A stretch of DNA of 33,525 bases, from the NCBI GenBank assembly GCA_964435925.1, contig CAYTBG010000022.1, positions 1 through 33,525 of the forward strand. The letters run 5' to 3'. Numbering within the stretch: position 1 is the stretch's first letter; each line of letters opens with the position of its first letter. The translations under genes were made by a program, and so were the position numbers. Source of the DNA: SOIV01 sp964435925 (GTDB lineage: Bacteria > Acidobacteriota > Aminicenantia > Aminicenantales > Aminicenantaceae). Of this stretch, positions 1 through 9,149 are shown one piece after another. The notes below the pieces were generated by a model, which made no database searches, had not been told where the DNA came from, and saw only the letters and a list, made by a program, of their open reading frames with translations.

Positions 1-855
1 AGAATTCCTTTCTACATTGAAATAAACTCTATCTTGCTTCGACAAATGGAGATGGCAGGGATTGATAGGAACCGCATGCTTAGAGTAGAAAGACATCAGG
101 CTTCTGATTTTAAGCAAGCAACAGGCCTGATTGTTCCCTCTTTCCCAAGATACAATTGGATAATCGAGCATTACGATTTAAAGCCAAATAAAGTTCATAT
201 GATATTGAATGGGACAAATATCCCCGCAGCTAAAAAGACAGATCGCTCAGTAACTTTAAAAAAACTAAGCCTGCCTCAAAATGGATTTTACTTAGGATTT
301 TTAGGTAATGTTTGGGGATATTATGATTTGAATACTATTTTTAAAGCCTTGGAACTTTGCCTTGAAGGAATACCAAACTTACACATGATAATGATTGGTG
401 CTGGCCCGGATATAGATAATTTAAGAAATAAATTACAAGAAATTCAGACAAGTTCAAGGTTAATTTTTCTTGGCTACGTTCAGCCAGAATTACTCTTTAA
501 TGTTATGGGGGCTATTGATGTTGGACTTATGAATTTGACAAAAAATGGTCTTCAGGATTTGGGCCCAGTCACAACTCGTTTTGCAACTTACGCAGTCTTC
601 CAAATGCCAGTTATTGCTAACAATCTTTACTTGGAAAATTACCCTGAAGAGCTTGCGCAGGGATTATCCCCAGTTCCCCCTGAAGATCCTCATGCCTTGG
701 CGGATATGATCCTCTGGCTGTACAATCATCCTGAAGAAAGAGAAGCTAGGGCTAATATTCTTCATGATTTTGTCATTAAAAAACTAACCTGGAATGCTGT
801 TACAAAAGAAATTCTGGAAATTATTAAACACGATAAAAAACTGAAAATAGACTGA
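1..855 (+). CDS. Glycosyltransferase family 4, C-terminal part (cut by window edge)
   Basis: The frame is open from base 1, so the TTG at 34 is not the real start; the N-terminal acceptor-binding half lies outside the window. The visible part is a GT-B C-terminal (nucleotide-sugar-binding) half. It has an asparagine-glycine-threonine turn near base 210, a FLGNVWGYYD strand-loop typical of the start of the second Rossmann domain, a GAGPD loop, a FLGYV strand and a closing helix rich in charged residues. The canonical E-x7-E donor motif is not obvious; the equivalent stretch reads GLQDLGPVTTRFATYAVFQMP, a form seen in some divergent GT4 enzymes. It probably adds a sugar to a lipid-linked glycan on the cytoplasmic membrane. 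It is followed 38 bp later by another GT4 gene on the same strand. The family call is fairly secure; donor and acceptor cannot be read. Confidence 0.8.
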   Translation, partial: RIPFYIEINSILLRQMEMAGIDRNRMLRVERHQASDFKQATGLIVPSFPRYNWIIEHYDLKPNKVHMILNGTNIPAAKKTDRSVTLKKLSLPQNGFYLGFLGNVWGYYDLNTIFKALELCLEGIPNLHMIMIGAGPDIDNLRNKLQEIQTSSRLIFLGYVQPELLFNVMGAIDVGLMNLTKNGLQDLGPVTTRFATYAVFQMPVIANNLYLENYPEELAQGLSPVPPEDPHALADMILWLYNHPEEREARANILHDFVIKKLTWNAVTKEILEIIKHDKKLKID

Positions 856-893
856 GTATCTTAGGAAAACCTAGTCTTTATTTAAAAAAATTA

Positions 894-2048
894 ATGAAAA
901 TCGTTCTCGATACAATTCCTTTAATCTATGGGACAGGAGCAACCCACAGGACAACCTATAATCTCTATCGAGAACTTATGCGATTGGATAAGAGAAACGA
1001 ATATGCATTACTTCACATAGATCGTCGCCTTAAAAGAGAGCCTTATAAAGCCCTTCTTGAAGAAAAATCATTACCTGTATATAAAATCTTTTCTCCTGTA
1101 AAGGTGATACAATGGGCTTGGAACAACTTTAACTGGCCAAAATTAGAACAAATCACGGGAGATGTTGATCTCTACCATGTTACAGGAATCATCACTCCAG
1201 CTACCAAACGAGCTAAAGTTTTGGTTACTATTCACGGAATCGTTGCGGAAGTGATCCCAGAACTTCTTCCACCTGAGCGTGCTAAAAGGCTGCAGAAAGT
1301 GACGCGGAATGCTATAGCCCGGGCAGATTATTATCTTGCAGTCTCCGAAACTACAAAAAAAGATATGATAAAGCACTTGGGAGTAAATTCAGATATAATT
1401 TATGTCGTTCCCCACGGAGTGGATCCTGTGTTTAGATACCTCCCAGATCGAAACTCTCTATCCAACCGTTTAAAAAGCGAGTTCAACATTGTTAAACCAT
1501 ATATTCTTTATGTTGGGGCGATCGGAAGGCACAAAAATGTGATGGGGATTCTTCATGCCTACCGTCTGCTTCAAGATAGAGGCTATACGAATCATGACCT
1601 TTTATTAGTCGGTCCTCCTGATAGCGCCAGCCAAGAAGCCAGAGATTTCATAAGAAAAAACAACTTGCAAAAGCGGGTCTTTATGCCTGGCCAACTCAGA
1701 CAGGATACTCAGGAATTGACTGATCTCTATAATGGCGCTGATTGCTTTTTGTTTCCAAGTTATTATGAAGGTTGGTGCTCTCCTCCAATAGAGGCAATGG
1801 CTTGTGGGACTCCAGTCGTGGCATCATTCCATTCATCAATTCCCGAAACGGTAGGAGAGGCAGCACTACTTATAGATCCTGATGATCCTCAAGCTCTAGC
1901 TGATAAGATTGCATTGTTACTAGAGGATAAGGATCTCCGAGCGGGATTGATTGAAAAAGGTTTACAACGGGCTGCGGAGTTAAGCTGGCGTTCTTCAGCT
2001 CTCCAATTAATAGAAGTCTATAAAAAAATAGAGGATCAGATGCTATGA
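894..2048 (+). CDS. Glycosyltransferase family 4
   Basis: This 384-residue protein is full length for GT4. The N-terminal Rossmann domain begins KIVLDTIPLIYGTGATH, with a glycine-rich acceptor loop. A linker TIHGIVAEVIPEL follows, then VVPHGVD, and the C-terminal domain opens with YVGAIGRHKN. The donor-binding E-x7-E motif is present as EGWCSPPIE near residues 292-300, followed by AMACGTPVVAS. Such retaining enzymes transfer a hexose or similar sugar from a nucleotide donor to a growing membrane-lipid-linked glycan. The ATG at 894 gives the usual beta-strand start at residue 2. The stop overlaps the ATG of a decayed methyltransferase frame (2045). It resembles the next two GT4 genes in length and layout, suggesting old duplication. 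Specificity is unknown. Confidence 0.88.
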   Translation: MKIVLDTIPLIYGTGATHRTTYNLYRELMRLDKRNEYALLHIDRRLKREPYKALLEEKSLPVYKIFSPVKVIQWAWNNFNWPKLEQITGDVDLYHVTGIITPATKRAKVLVTIHGIVAEVIPELLPPERAKRLQKVTRNAIARADYYLAVSETTKKDMIKHLGVNSDIIYVVPHGVDPVFRYLPDRNSLSNRLKSEFNIVKPYILYVGAIGRHKNVMGILHAYRLLQDRGYTNHDLLLVGPPDSASQEARDFIRKNNLQKRVFMPGQLRQDTQELTDLYNGADCFLFPSYYEGWCSPPIEAMACGTPVVASFHSSIPETVGEAALLIDPDDPQALADKIALLLEDKDLRAGLIEKGLQRAAELSWRSSALQLIEVYKKIEDQML

Positions 2049-2277
2049 GTAAATATAATCTACATTATTTTCCATCTGAAAATCAGATGAAGAGCGCGCG
2101 GGCTTATTGTCTAGAGTATTTCAAGCCGAAGGGAAAATTGCTTGACCTCCGATGGGGCGAGGAGAATTTCTAGAGCTACTCCAAGAAAGGGGCTACTTTC
2201 GGCTATTTCTGTTACGATTGATCATGCTGAGACATTACAACGGCAGTGAAATTTATATTGCAGGTGAAAAGCGATGA
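2045..2277 (+). pseudogene. Remnant of a class I SAM-dependent methyltransferase
   Basis: An ATG overlapping the stop of the preceding GT4 opens a frame reading MSKYNLHYFPSENQ and then YFKPKGKLLDL, the usual lead-in to methyltransferase motif I. The expected D-x-G-C-G-x-G is corrupted (DLRWGE) and a TAG follows at 2171. The next part of the motif, GRGEFLELLQERGY, continues in another frame at about 2153-2195, and a tail (NGSEIYIAGEKR) stops at 2275-2277, overlapping the next start codon. The pattern is an internally deleted, frameshifted methyltransferase whose start and stop overlaps with both neighbours survive. Only about 75 codons remain of an expected 200-300. Motif recognition is mine by eye; no alignment was run. 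Confidence 0.6.
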
Positions 2278-3401
2278 GAGTAGCAGTTGATGTGAGATGT
2301 TTGTCTGGTTCTAATCAACTGCAAGGTGTTAGTCAATACACAAAATATCTAGTTACTAACCTACTAAAGATTCAAAATATGATTTTTCGACTTTTCCCCG
2401 GTTTTAAACGCCCCGGAAAGCAAGATGTGTACAGCTCCTTGCCTTCACTTCCGGATACATCTCGCTGGACGTGGAGTCCTGTCCCCATGCATTTATTAGA
2501 ACAATTGTGGCGAGTCGGGTGGCCACCTGTAGAATGGATTACTGGGCCTGTAGAAATTTTTTTTGAGCCAAATTTTTTTATTCCTCCCTTGCATAGCGCC
2601 AAAGCAGTAGTGACGGTTCATGATTTATCCTTCCAGCGGTATCCGGAATTTTTCCGACCTGGTGTTGCGAAGCAACGAATAACACAGCTAAACAAAACAT
2701 TGGAAAGAGCGGATGCGGTTATCGCTGTAAGTCATTTTACTGCGGACGAAATTTGCACACTGTGGCCAAAGTATCGAGCAAAGGTTCATGTGGTTCATGA
2801 AGCACCTGATCCTGAATTCTGCCCTCAATCTGAAAAAAAAATTCAAGAGATAACAAATCGCCTGGAGCTCAAAATCCCGTTCATTCTCTATGTAGGTGCT
2901 CTTCAGCCTCGTAAGAATGTTACCTCCCTTGTACAAGCCTATTTAAAATTACGTCGCTCCGGGGGGACAAAATGCCAATTGGTCTTGGCTGGTACTTCCG
3001 GTTATGGAGCCGAAGACATAATGCATACAGCCTCCTCTGGAATTGAAAAGGGATGGATACGTTATCTGGGCTTTGTTCCACAGCAAGATCTTCCTGCGCT
3101 TTATGCTGCTTCCAATGTATTTTGTTATATTTCATTGTATGAAGGATTTGGACTTCCTCCTCTGGAGGCCTTAGCCTGTGGTACTCCAGTATTGGTTTCT
3201 CAAATTCCTGTCTTCGAAGAGGTTCTAGGATCCCAAGCATATTATGTTAACCCATCAGATATAGAAGACATATCCAAGGGAATAGCTTTGTGTGAAGAAC
3301 GAGCACCTTCTTCATTGAACGAACGCCTAAATTGGACGGCCAATTTCTCCTGGGAAAAAGCTGCTTCACAAACCGCAGATGTATTTAAAGAGGTTGCATG
3401 A
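2274..3401 (+). CDS. Glycosyltransferase family 4
   Basis: This 375-residue GT4 has the N-terminal start MRVAVDVRCLSGSNQLQGV, the central VTVHDLSF and VSHFT elements that mark the inter-domain hinge in mannosyltransferase-like GT4 proteins, then YVGALQPRKN opening the donor domain. The E-x7-E motif is EGFGLPPLE at residues 290-298. It likely acts at the inner membrane face on a polyprenyl-linked glycan. The ATG at 2274 overlaps the stop of the methyltransferase remnant, and the last four bases (ATGA) overlap the next GT4, implying translational coupling. Length and motifs are normal for the family. The sugar transferred cannot be deduced; mannose, rhamnose and glucose are all possible. Confidence 0.88.
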   Translation: MRVAVDVRCLSGSNQLQGVSQYTKYLVTNLLKIQNMIFRLFPGFKRPGKQDVYSSLPSLPDTSRWTWSPVPMHLLEQLWRVGWPPVEWITGPVEIFFEPNFFIPPLHSAKAVVTVHDLSFQRYPEFFRPGVAKQRITQLNKTLERADAVIAVSHFTADEICTLWPKYRAKVHVVHEAPDPEFCPQSEKKIQEITNRLELKIPFILYVGALQPRKNVTSLVQAYLKLRRSGGTKCQLVLAGTSGYGAEDIMHTASSGIEKGWIRYLGFVPQQDLPALYAASNVFCYISLYEGFGLPPLEALACGTPVLVSQIPVFEEVLGSQAYYVNPSDIEDISKGIALCEERAPSSLNERLNWTANFSWEKAASQTADVFKEVA

Positions 3402-4540
3402 AGATCGCTATTGATACAAGCTGCTTGCTTATCAACCGGTTCAGCGGATTATCGGAAGTCGTTCATAATCTCCTCCTTCATCTTCCTCATGTTGCTGAGA
3501 ATAACCACTTTGCTCTCTTCATGAATTATTTTCGGCCTACGAAGAACGTAAAAAAAATTTCTTACCCAGGAACAGTTAACCATTTTTTTCGATCACCGCG
3601 CCGACTGGTAGCCTGGTGGTGGAAACACGCCTGGCCTCCCTTTGATTATTATCTCCAAGGAATGGATCTTTATCACTCCCTTCATATCCAAATCCCCCCG
3701 ACAAGAGACATCAAAACAGTCTTAACTGTTCATGACTGCCGTTATCTGGCTCTTCCCGAACTTTATGAGCGCCGGGAAGTCGAGAGCTATCGTCGTCAAA
3801 TGACAATTTCCCTGAATCGTGTGGATCTTGTGGCCACTGTCTCAGAATTCACAAGGCAGGAAGTTTTAACCTATTTCCCGATTTCCGAAGATCGGGTAAG
3901 AGTTATACATAATGGCTTTAATCCTTATGTGTCAGATAACGATCGTCTGGAAGAAAAAGTAAATCGCTTTATCGCCGACAACAATTTACCTCAAGCCTAT
4001 CTGCTTTACATAGGAGTATTGGACCCCCGAAAGAATCTTGGGAGACTGATTGAAGCTATCGCCCGATGCCGACAAGAAAATAATGATTTTCCGGAGTTGG
4101 TCATTGCGGGAGTTTCTCATGAAAAATGGCCCCGGAGTAGCCAGGCCAGAAAAGCCAGGGAATTAGGTATCTTAGACAATATTTACTTAAGTGGACTTGT
4201 AGAGAGGGATATTTTATGGGGATTAGCCCAAAAAGCTACAGCGCTATGCTATCCTTCTCTGTATGAGGGCTTCGGATTTCCACCATTAGAGGCTATGTCC
4301 CTCGGTGTGCCAGTTTTAGCTGGTAAAAGCTCATCTATTCCAGAGGTCACTGGGAACGCCGCCTGTTTGGCTAATCCACTGAATGTGGATGATCTTGCCC
4401 AAGGATTAAGAAGAACAGTTTTTGATAACGAATACAGGCAAACCCTGATTGAATCGGGATATCGCCAGCTAAAAAAATTTTCCTGGAAGAAAGCTGCTGC
4501 TGAATACATTAGATTTTATCAAGAAGCTCTAAATTCATGA
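3398..4540 (+). CDS. Glycosyltransferase family 4
   Basis: This 380-residue protein is clearly related to the preceding gene. It has MKIAIDTSCLL at the start, LTVHDCRYLALPE and VSEFTRQEV at the hinge, YIGVLDPRKNLGRLI at the start of the donor domain, and EGFGFPPLE (residues 290-298) followed by AMSLGVPVLAG as the donor-binding motif. It overlaps both neighbours by ATGA, so it sits inside a translationally coupled operon of GT4 genes and the CapK-like gene. Together they probably build one repeat unit of a surface polysaccharide, each enzyme adding one residue. No frameshift or missing motif is seen. Donor and linkage are unknown. Confidence 0.88.
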   Translation: MKIAIDTSCLLINRFSGLSEVVHNLLLHLPHVAENNHFALFMNYFRPTKNVKKISYPGTVNHFFRSPRRLVAWWWKHAWPPFDYYLQGMDLYHSLHIQIPPTRDIKTVLTVHDCRYLALPELYERREVESYRRQMTISLNRVDLVATVSEFTRQEVLTYFPISEDRVRVIHNGFNPYVSDNDRLEEKVNRFIADNNLPQAYLLYIGVLDPRKNLGRLIEAIARCRQENNDFPELVIAGVSHEKWPRSSQARKARELGILDNIYLSGLVERDILWGLAQKATALCYPSLYEGFGFPPLEAMSLGVPVLAGKSSSIPEVTGNAACLANPLNVDDLAQGLRRTVFDNEYRQTLIESGYRQLKKFSWKKAAAEYIRFYQEALNS

Positions 4541-5907
4541 GTTTGCACGAATCTTTTGCTCGCCATATTTACTGGCCTTTAGTCCAGAAATTGAAAAGAG
4601 AGCATACGGCACAAGCGCTAAAAGAATTATCTGAATCACAGTGGAAAAGTCGGGATGAGATTCTTTATGAACAGTGGCAATTGGTTAGACGAGTGGTCAA
4701 TAAGGCAGCTCAGGAGGTCCCGTATTACAGAAAGGCTTACAAGCGCATAGGCTGGGATTTCAATAACAAAGAGTTCTCGTATGAAGATTTCTTGAATATT
4801 CCTAAAATCGAAAAAGAAGAGGTGAGAGACCATCTCTCAGAGTTCTTGAATCCTAATTACAAGGGAAGAGTTACAGAGGGTTCAACCAGCGGATCAACCG
4901 GACAGAGCCTGACTGTTTATTATGACAGGGAGCACAGCAGCTACTCTGAAGCCGGCCGCTGGAGGGCCAAGAGTTGGTGGGGAGTGAGACCAGGTTCACC
5001 CCATGTTGCCATTTGGGGAAGGCCCTATACCGGATATAAAGATCGAATAGCGCAACAGATTAAAAGTTATTTTATGAACTATCTTCTGTTTTCGGCTTTT
5101 GACATTAGACAGCATTCACTTAAGAAGATATGGAAAAAGATATATCGCTTCAAACCTCACATTATATATGGTTATCCCTCGGCAATTTTTGCCCTTGCAG
5201 AGTATATTAAAAACAATGAATTACCTGGCGATAAGTTGGGAATAAAGGTAATTATGATTACAGCTGAATCCAGCTCCTTCGATCAGAGGTCTATGATCGA
5301 AGAAGTGTTTGACTGCAAGACGGCCAACGAATATGGTTGTTCAGAAACCGGGGGATTTGTTTACGAATGTCCTGAGGGTAATTGGCATATATCAAGCCAG
5401 CTTACATTCATCGAATTTATTGGTCAAGATGGAAAACCTGTTTCTCCGGGCGAAAGAGGCGAGATATTTGTGACACATTTAAGGAATAATTACATGCCGC
5501 TTATGCGCTACCGCGTTGGAGATATCGGTAGCCCCTTGGCAGGAACGTGCGAGTGTGGCCGTAATCTTCCTCTGATGGAGGTAGCAGTCGCCAAAGAGAG
5601 TGATATCATCCGGCTGGCAAACGGAGAGACTTATATGTCAGGTGACCTCCTTTATATCAATAAATCTGTGATGAAAGCTTATCCTTCTAGTATTTTGCAG
5701 TTTAGAGTTACACAAAAAACCATAGATTCGTTTGAGATCGAGGTTGTTCTGGGCACAGGAATGGTGGAAAAAGCAGAACAACTCTTCGAGCAATTAATGA
5801 AAAAGCAATGGGGAAAAAATATTCAAATAAATTTTAGAAGGGTTCCCAGTATTGAAAGAGAACCTTCAGGTAAACTAAGGTATTTCATCTCAGAGATAAA
5901 TAAATGA
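4537..5907 (+). CDS. CapK/PaaK-like adenylate-forming enzyme
   Basis: This 456-residue protein belongs to the phenylacetate-CoA ligase-like (PaaK/CapK) branch of the adenylate-forming superfamily. The phosphate-binding loop TEGSTSGSTGQSLTVYYD lies near residues 112-128. An AMP-binding A5-like stretch NEYGCSETGGFVYECPEG lies near 267, and RYRVGDIG contains the adenylate-binding aspartate. A C-terminal domain with GTGMVEKAEQ and SGKLRYFIS follows. Members in capsule and O-antigen loci are thought to activate a small carboxylic acid or amino acid that decorates a sugar, but few have a proven substrate. It overlaps the preceding GT4 by ATGA. The cysteines near residues 344-350 (GTCECGRN) are a common CapK-family feature. 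The superfamily assignment is firm; the substrate is unknown. Confidence 0.82.
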   Translation: MSLHESFARHIYWPLVQKLKREHTAQALKELSESQWKSRDEILYEQWQLVRRVVNKAAQEVPYYRKAYKRIGWDFNNKEFSYEDFLNIPKIEKEEVRDHLSEFLNPNYKGRVTEGSTSGSTGQSLTVYYDREHSSYSEAGRWRAKSWWGVRPGSPHVAIWGRPYTGYKDRIAQQIKSYFMNYLLFSAFDIRQHSLKKIWKKIYRFKPHIIYGYPSAIFALAEYIKNNELPGDKLGIKVIMITAESSSFDQRSMIEEVFDCKTANEYGCSETGGFVYECPEGNWHISSQLTFIEFIGQDGKPVSPGERGEIFVTHLRNNYMPLMRYRVGDIGSPLAGTCECGRNLPLMEVAVAKESDIIRLANGETYMSGDLLYINKSVMKAYPSSILQFRVTQKTIDSFEIEVVLGTGMVEKAEQLFEQLMKKQWGKNIQINFRRVPSIEREPSGKLRYFISEINK

Positions 5908-5929
5908 CATTACTCTTAAATTATAAATT

Positions 5930-6712
5930 ATGAATTTAAGAATCTTTAAAGAAAAGGTAAATGTTTTCCGGTATAAATTTAGATTTCAATCAGCTGGAGG
6001 TTCTGGGTATATATCTCCAGAGAGATATGTAGAATTTGCTTTCGCTTTTCATTATTTACGCAGTATCCCACAAACATCTTTATTGCTGGATGTAGGATCT
6101 TTTCATTCTCCTCTTCCTACATGGTTGGCATCCGAAGTTAAATGCAATGTTATATGTCTTGATCCATGGGAAGCTTTTATCAAGCAGAAGGAATATGCTT
6201 TAAAAATGGGAATTGAAAAAAAACTTGAGTGTGTTTTAGGCGATGGGCGTAAATTGCCTTTTCATGACAAAGTTTTTAATGTTGTTACATGTATTTCTAC
6301 TATTGAGCATATTGAAGGTAAGGGTGATATTATGCTCTTTTCCGAGATGATTAGGGTTTTGGAAAAAAATGGGTTATTGCTTCTCACATTTCCTCTTCGC
6401 ATTCCTTATATGGAACATTTTGCCAAGGAGCCCGTATACAGAAAAGAAGAAAAGGAAGTTCTGCATTTTTCCTCAAGAGATTATGACCTTGATACTATTA
6501 AAAGGAGATTTCTAAATAGAAAGGAAGTTAAAGAAGTTGAATTTAAAGCGTCCCGTATAAAACCTGAAATAAATGTTTCTAAAAGTTCTTTTTTTCCCCT
6601 GAGAAGTTTATCTGAACTCATTAGCGGATTATTATGTCCAGAGACTGATATTAACTCTATTAAAAGGTATTCTAGATATGTTGGATGTTTGTTATTAAGG
6701 AAATGCCTTTAA
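5930..6712 (+). CDS. Class I SAM-dependent methyltransferase
   Basis: This 260-residue methyltransferase-11-like protein has motif I in an unusual form, LLLDVGSFHSPLPTWLA (residues about 51-67), where the standard D-x-G-x-G-x-G glycines are partly replaced. The acidic ribose-binding position is CLDPW. Motif II/III is GDGRKLPFHDKVFNVVTCISTIEHI, and LRVLEKNGLLLLTFPL-like text follows. This arrangement (D-V-G-S at motif I, an IEHI post-motif) is common in methyltransferases of polysaccharide loci that modify sugars. The start ATG at 5930 follows a 22-bp gap and lacks a strong Shine-Dalgarno. Its lower GC contrasts with the next gene, suggesting the two have different histories. Target unknown. 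Confidence 0.75.
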   Translation: MNLRIFKEKVNVFRYKFRFQSAGGSGYISPERYVEFAFAFHYLRSIPQTSLLLDVGSFHSPLPTWLASEVKCNVICLDPWEAFIKQKEYALKMGIEKKLECVLGDGRKLPFHDKVFNVVTCISTIEHIEGKGDIMLFSEMIRVLEKNGLLLLTFPLRIPYMEHFAKEPVYRKEEKEVLHFSSRDYDLDTIKRRFLNRKEVKEVEFKASRIKPEINVSKSSFFPLRSLSELISGLLCPETDINSIKRYSRYVGCLLLRKCL

Positions 6713-6764
6713 TGCATATTACAAGTAATGTGGACCAATCAGAGGTCAAAAAAAACCATCTTTC

Positions 6765-7745
6765 GTGAATTCGTTTAAAGGGAAGAAGAATTTGCAGGGC
6801 CTTGTAGTAAGTTTTCAATCGGGCAGATGGAAGCCAGTTGCTGATGTTGAGCGTCCGTTTGTGCATTATCGCAATAATGAGCCTTCCCCTGGAGCGGTTT
6901 GGCAATACGCCCCTGGCAAAGGCGACGCAAACTTATCCGTGGTCATCCCAACTTCTGATGCGTACCGAGGCGGTTATTTTATTAAATTGCTCTCTCAGAT
7001 TGGCTGTCAGGATTATTCAAATTTCGAGCTCCTAGTAGTACGAGGTGATCCCAGACAGGGACGGGCCATCAACACCGGAGCATCCCTTTCTCAGGGCAAG
7101 CACCTGTTGACCTTGGATGATGATACTTCGCTGCCCGATACCAAGACCTTCAGTAAACTGGTAACTGTAATGGATACACATCCAGAAATAGGGATAGCCG
7201 GGGGGAACAATGTCATTCCAGAAGACGCAAGCTTCTTCATCCGGCGTGTTATGAAAGAGCTTCCAAGACGTTCCTGGGAACCGGTCTCGGCCATCACCGA
7301 TTCTGATCTAGCAGAGCATCCATGTATGATCATGCGCACTGCTGAATTCAAGTCCGTTGGCGGTGAGAATGAGCTGATTCCCAGAGGCTTGGACCCTTAT
7401 TTGCGTGAAGAGTATAGAAAGTCAGGCAAACGGATTGTAGTGGTGCCAAAAGTCATCTATCATCATCTGCCGCCAGATAGCTTGGACAAGCTACTCAAAC
7501 AGTCTTTCCGGAACGGGCGGCAGGCAGCCTACGTCAACCGCAACTATCCCCAGTGGGCAATCGAGACTCCTGCGGGCCATGGCTCGTTCAAAGCCTACGT
7601 GGCGTTGTCTTTAAGGCTTTTACGTTTTCCAATCCGCCTGTTTCATTCACTCATAACAGGAAGAGTCATATGGTTTTTATGTGAGACGGCATATTTGCTT
7701 GGCTTTGCCCAAGAGTTGTTCTCAACTAAGAAATTTCAAGGATAA
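6765..7745 (+). CDS. Glycosyltransferase family 2
   Basis: This 326-residue GT-A enzyme uses a GTG start. After a roughly 50-residue lead-in comes NLSVVIPTSDAYRGGYFIKLL, the classical GT2 opening, then FELLVVRGDPRQGRAINTG and LLTLDDDTSLPD, whose acidic triplet is the metal/nucleotide-binding DxD. AGGNNVIPED and GLDPYLREEYRKSG supply the acceptor and catalytic-base regions (D in GLDPY/E in REEY). A hydrophobic C-terminal stretch (SLRLLRFPIRLFHSLIT, VIWFLCETAYLLGFA) probably anchors it to the membrane. It should be an inverting transferase acting on a lipid-linked glycan. Base composition is visibly richer in GC than the flanking genes, which may indicate separate acquisition. The GTG is the only sensible in-frame start close to the preceding gene. 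Confidence 0.82.
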   Translation: MNSFKGKKNLQGLVVSFQSGRWKPVADVERPFVHYRNNEPSPGAVWQYAPGKGDANLSVVIPTSDAYRGGYFIKLLSQIGCQDYSNFELLVVRGDPRQGRAINTGASLSQGKHLLTLDDDTSLPDTKTFSKLVTVMDTHPEIGIAGGNNVIPEDASFFIRRVMKELPRRSWEPVSAITDSDLAEHPCMIMRTAEFKSVGGENELIPRGLDPYLREEYRKSGKRIVVVPKVIYHHLPPDSLDKLLKQSFRNGRQAAYVNRNYPQWAIETPAGHGSFKAYVALSLRLLRFPIRLFHSLITGRVIWFLCETAYLLGFAQELFSTKKFQG

Positions 7746-7778
7746 CAAATTCAAGATAAAAAAGTATCTGGTGGTGAA

Positions 7779-9149
7779 ATGAAATTTAAAAATAAATACA
7801 ATCTCAACTCGTTGTTAATCCACTCGTGGGATAAATTCCAGAATACCCTTTCTCAACATAATGGTTTAGTGTTGCTTGCTTTACTGATGGGCGCTATCAG
7901 CGTAAGGCTTATAATTTTAAATCTTAATTATGAAATAATCAGCCCCGGCGACTCCTTATCATACTTAAAATTGGGTTCAGACTTAGCGGCAGGAAAAGGT
8001 TTTATCGACCCTAAGACAAATTTACTCTATGCCTACTGGCCACCAGGGTGGCCGATGATAATAGCGATAATTTATAAACTTTTTGGCCTGCATACACTTC
8101 CATTGCGTTTATACCAGGCTTTCGTTTCTGCACTATTATGCCCAGGTGTATATTTGTTAAGCAGGAGTATTTTCAAAGCTGGCATCGGCTTTCTTGCGGC
8201 TATTTTCTGCATAGTCTACCCGGCGTTTCTTCACCCTCAAATGGGCTTTGTAAATTTGCTAAGCGATCCCACCTATCAACTCTTACTAGTAGCAGGACTA
8301 CTTTTATTTTTTAGAGGAGAGAAAATAAAACAAAGTTATTACTTTTGTGGTTTGGTTTTTGGCTTTAGCGCTTTGGTCAAGCCAAATGGACTTGCTGTAC
8401 CTGGCATTATTATATTAATTATCCTGTATCAATATCGATTTAAGAAGAACTTCTTTAAAGCATCATTTTTGCTGATGTTAGGTTTCTTGACAGCTATTTT
8501 ACCATGGACTGTTCGTAACTACTTAGTTTTGAATAAATTAGTGCTTGTTAGCACTAATTCTGGCGTAAATTTATATGTGGGTAATGCTAACACCTTTACT
8601 AACAAGCTGCGCCAAGGGGACCCCTTCTACGATAAGATTCGTGCTCAGGGAGATGGCTATGAACAAGGCCAATTGCTTAACCGGCAGGGAATTAAGTTTC
8701 TAAAAGATAACTTAATTCATCGTCAAAGTATTTTTTTAAGAAAAATGAAGTATCATTTTGATCCATTCTTGGCGTATAAAATCAAGAAAGGTGAAACTTT
8801 GGTTACAATATCAAAGTATAATTGGATGTATGTATTTTTAGCTCCTTTTATTATTTTCGGATTTCTAATTCGGTCAAGAGACAAATTTGTGCTAATGTCA
8901 GCTCTATTTCTGTCAGTAAATACCTTAACAGCTTTGGTATATCTAGGTGATGTCCGCTATCGTCTCGAAATTGATCCTTTATTAATTATTGTTGGCTGTA
9001 TGGGCTTAACAGCATTTTTTCGCAGTTCTTCGTTAAGGCTGAAGTTTGTATTATTTTGGCTCCTCATAAACGCAGTCGGTGGAATCTTTTTCCCGACCAT
9101 ACTCCCAAAACTACTCATGGACTTAGTTCCAGGTATTGATCCCGTGTAA
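7779..9149 (+). CDS. GT-C-fold membrane glycosyltransferase (PMT/ArnT-like)
   Basis: This 456-residue polytopic protein has about 10-11 hydrophobic segments. The first loop after TM1 reads ISPGDSLSYLKLGSDLAAGKGF (near residue 57), the acidic-motif loop typical of GT39/GT83-like transferases that use polyprenyl-phosphate sugars outside the cytoplasmic membrane. WPPGWPMI and ALVKPNGLAVPG match family-typical loops after TM2 and in mid-protein. The C-terminal soluble domain is short or absent. It probably glycosylates a periplasmic glycan or lipid. The start ATG follows a GGTGG Shine-Dalgarno-like run. It is the last gene before a roughly 235-bp break in the cluster. The family call is reasonable; substrate unknown. 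Confidence 0.75.
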   Translation: MKFKNKYNLNSLLIHSWDKFQNTLSQHNGLVLLALLMGAISVRLIILNLNYEIISPGDSLSYLKLGSDLAAGKGFIDPKTNLLYAYWPPGWPMIIAIIYKLFGLHTLPLRLYQAFVSALLCPGVYLLSRSIFKAGIGFLAAIFCIVYPAFLHPQMGFVNLLSDPTYQLLLVAGLLLFFRGEKIKQSYYFCGLVFGFSALVKPNGLAVPGIIILIILYQYRFKKNFFKASFLLMLGFLTAILPWTVRNYLVLNKLVLVSTNSGVNLYVGNANTFTNKLRQGDPFYDKIRAQGDGYEQGQLLNRQGIKFLKDNLIHRQSIFLRKMKYHFDPFLAYKIKKGETLVTISKYNWMYVFLAPFIIFGFLIRSRDKFVLMSALFLSVNTLTALVYLGDVRYRLEIDPLLIIVGCMGLTAFFRSSSLRLKFVLFWLLINAVGGIFFPTILPKLLMDLVPGIDPV

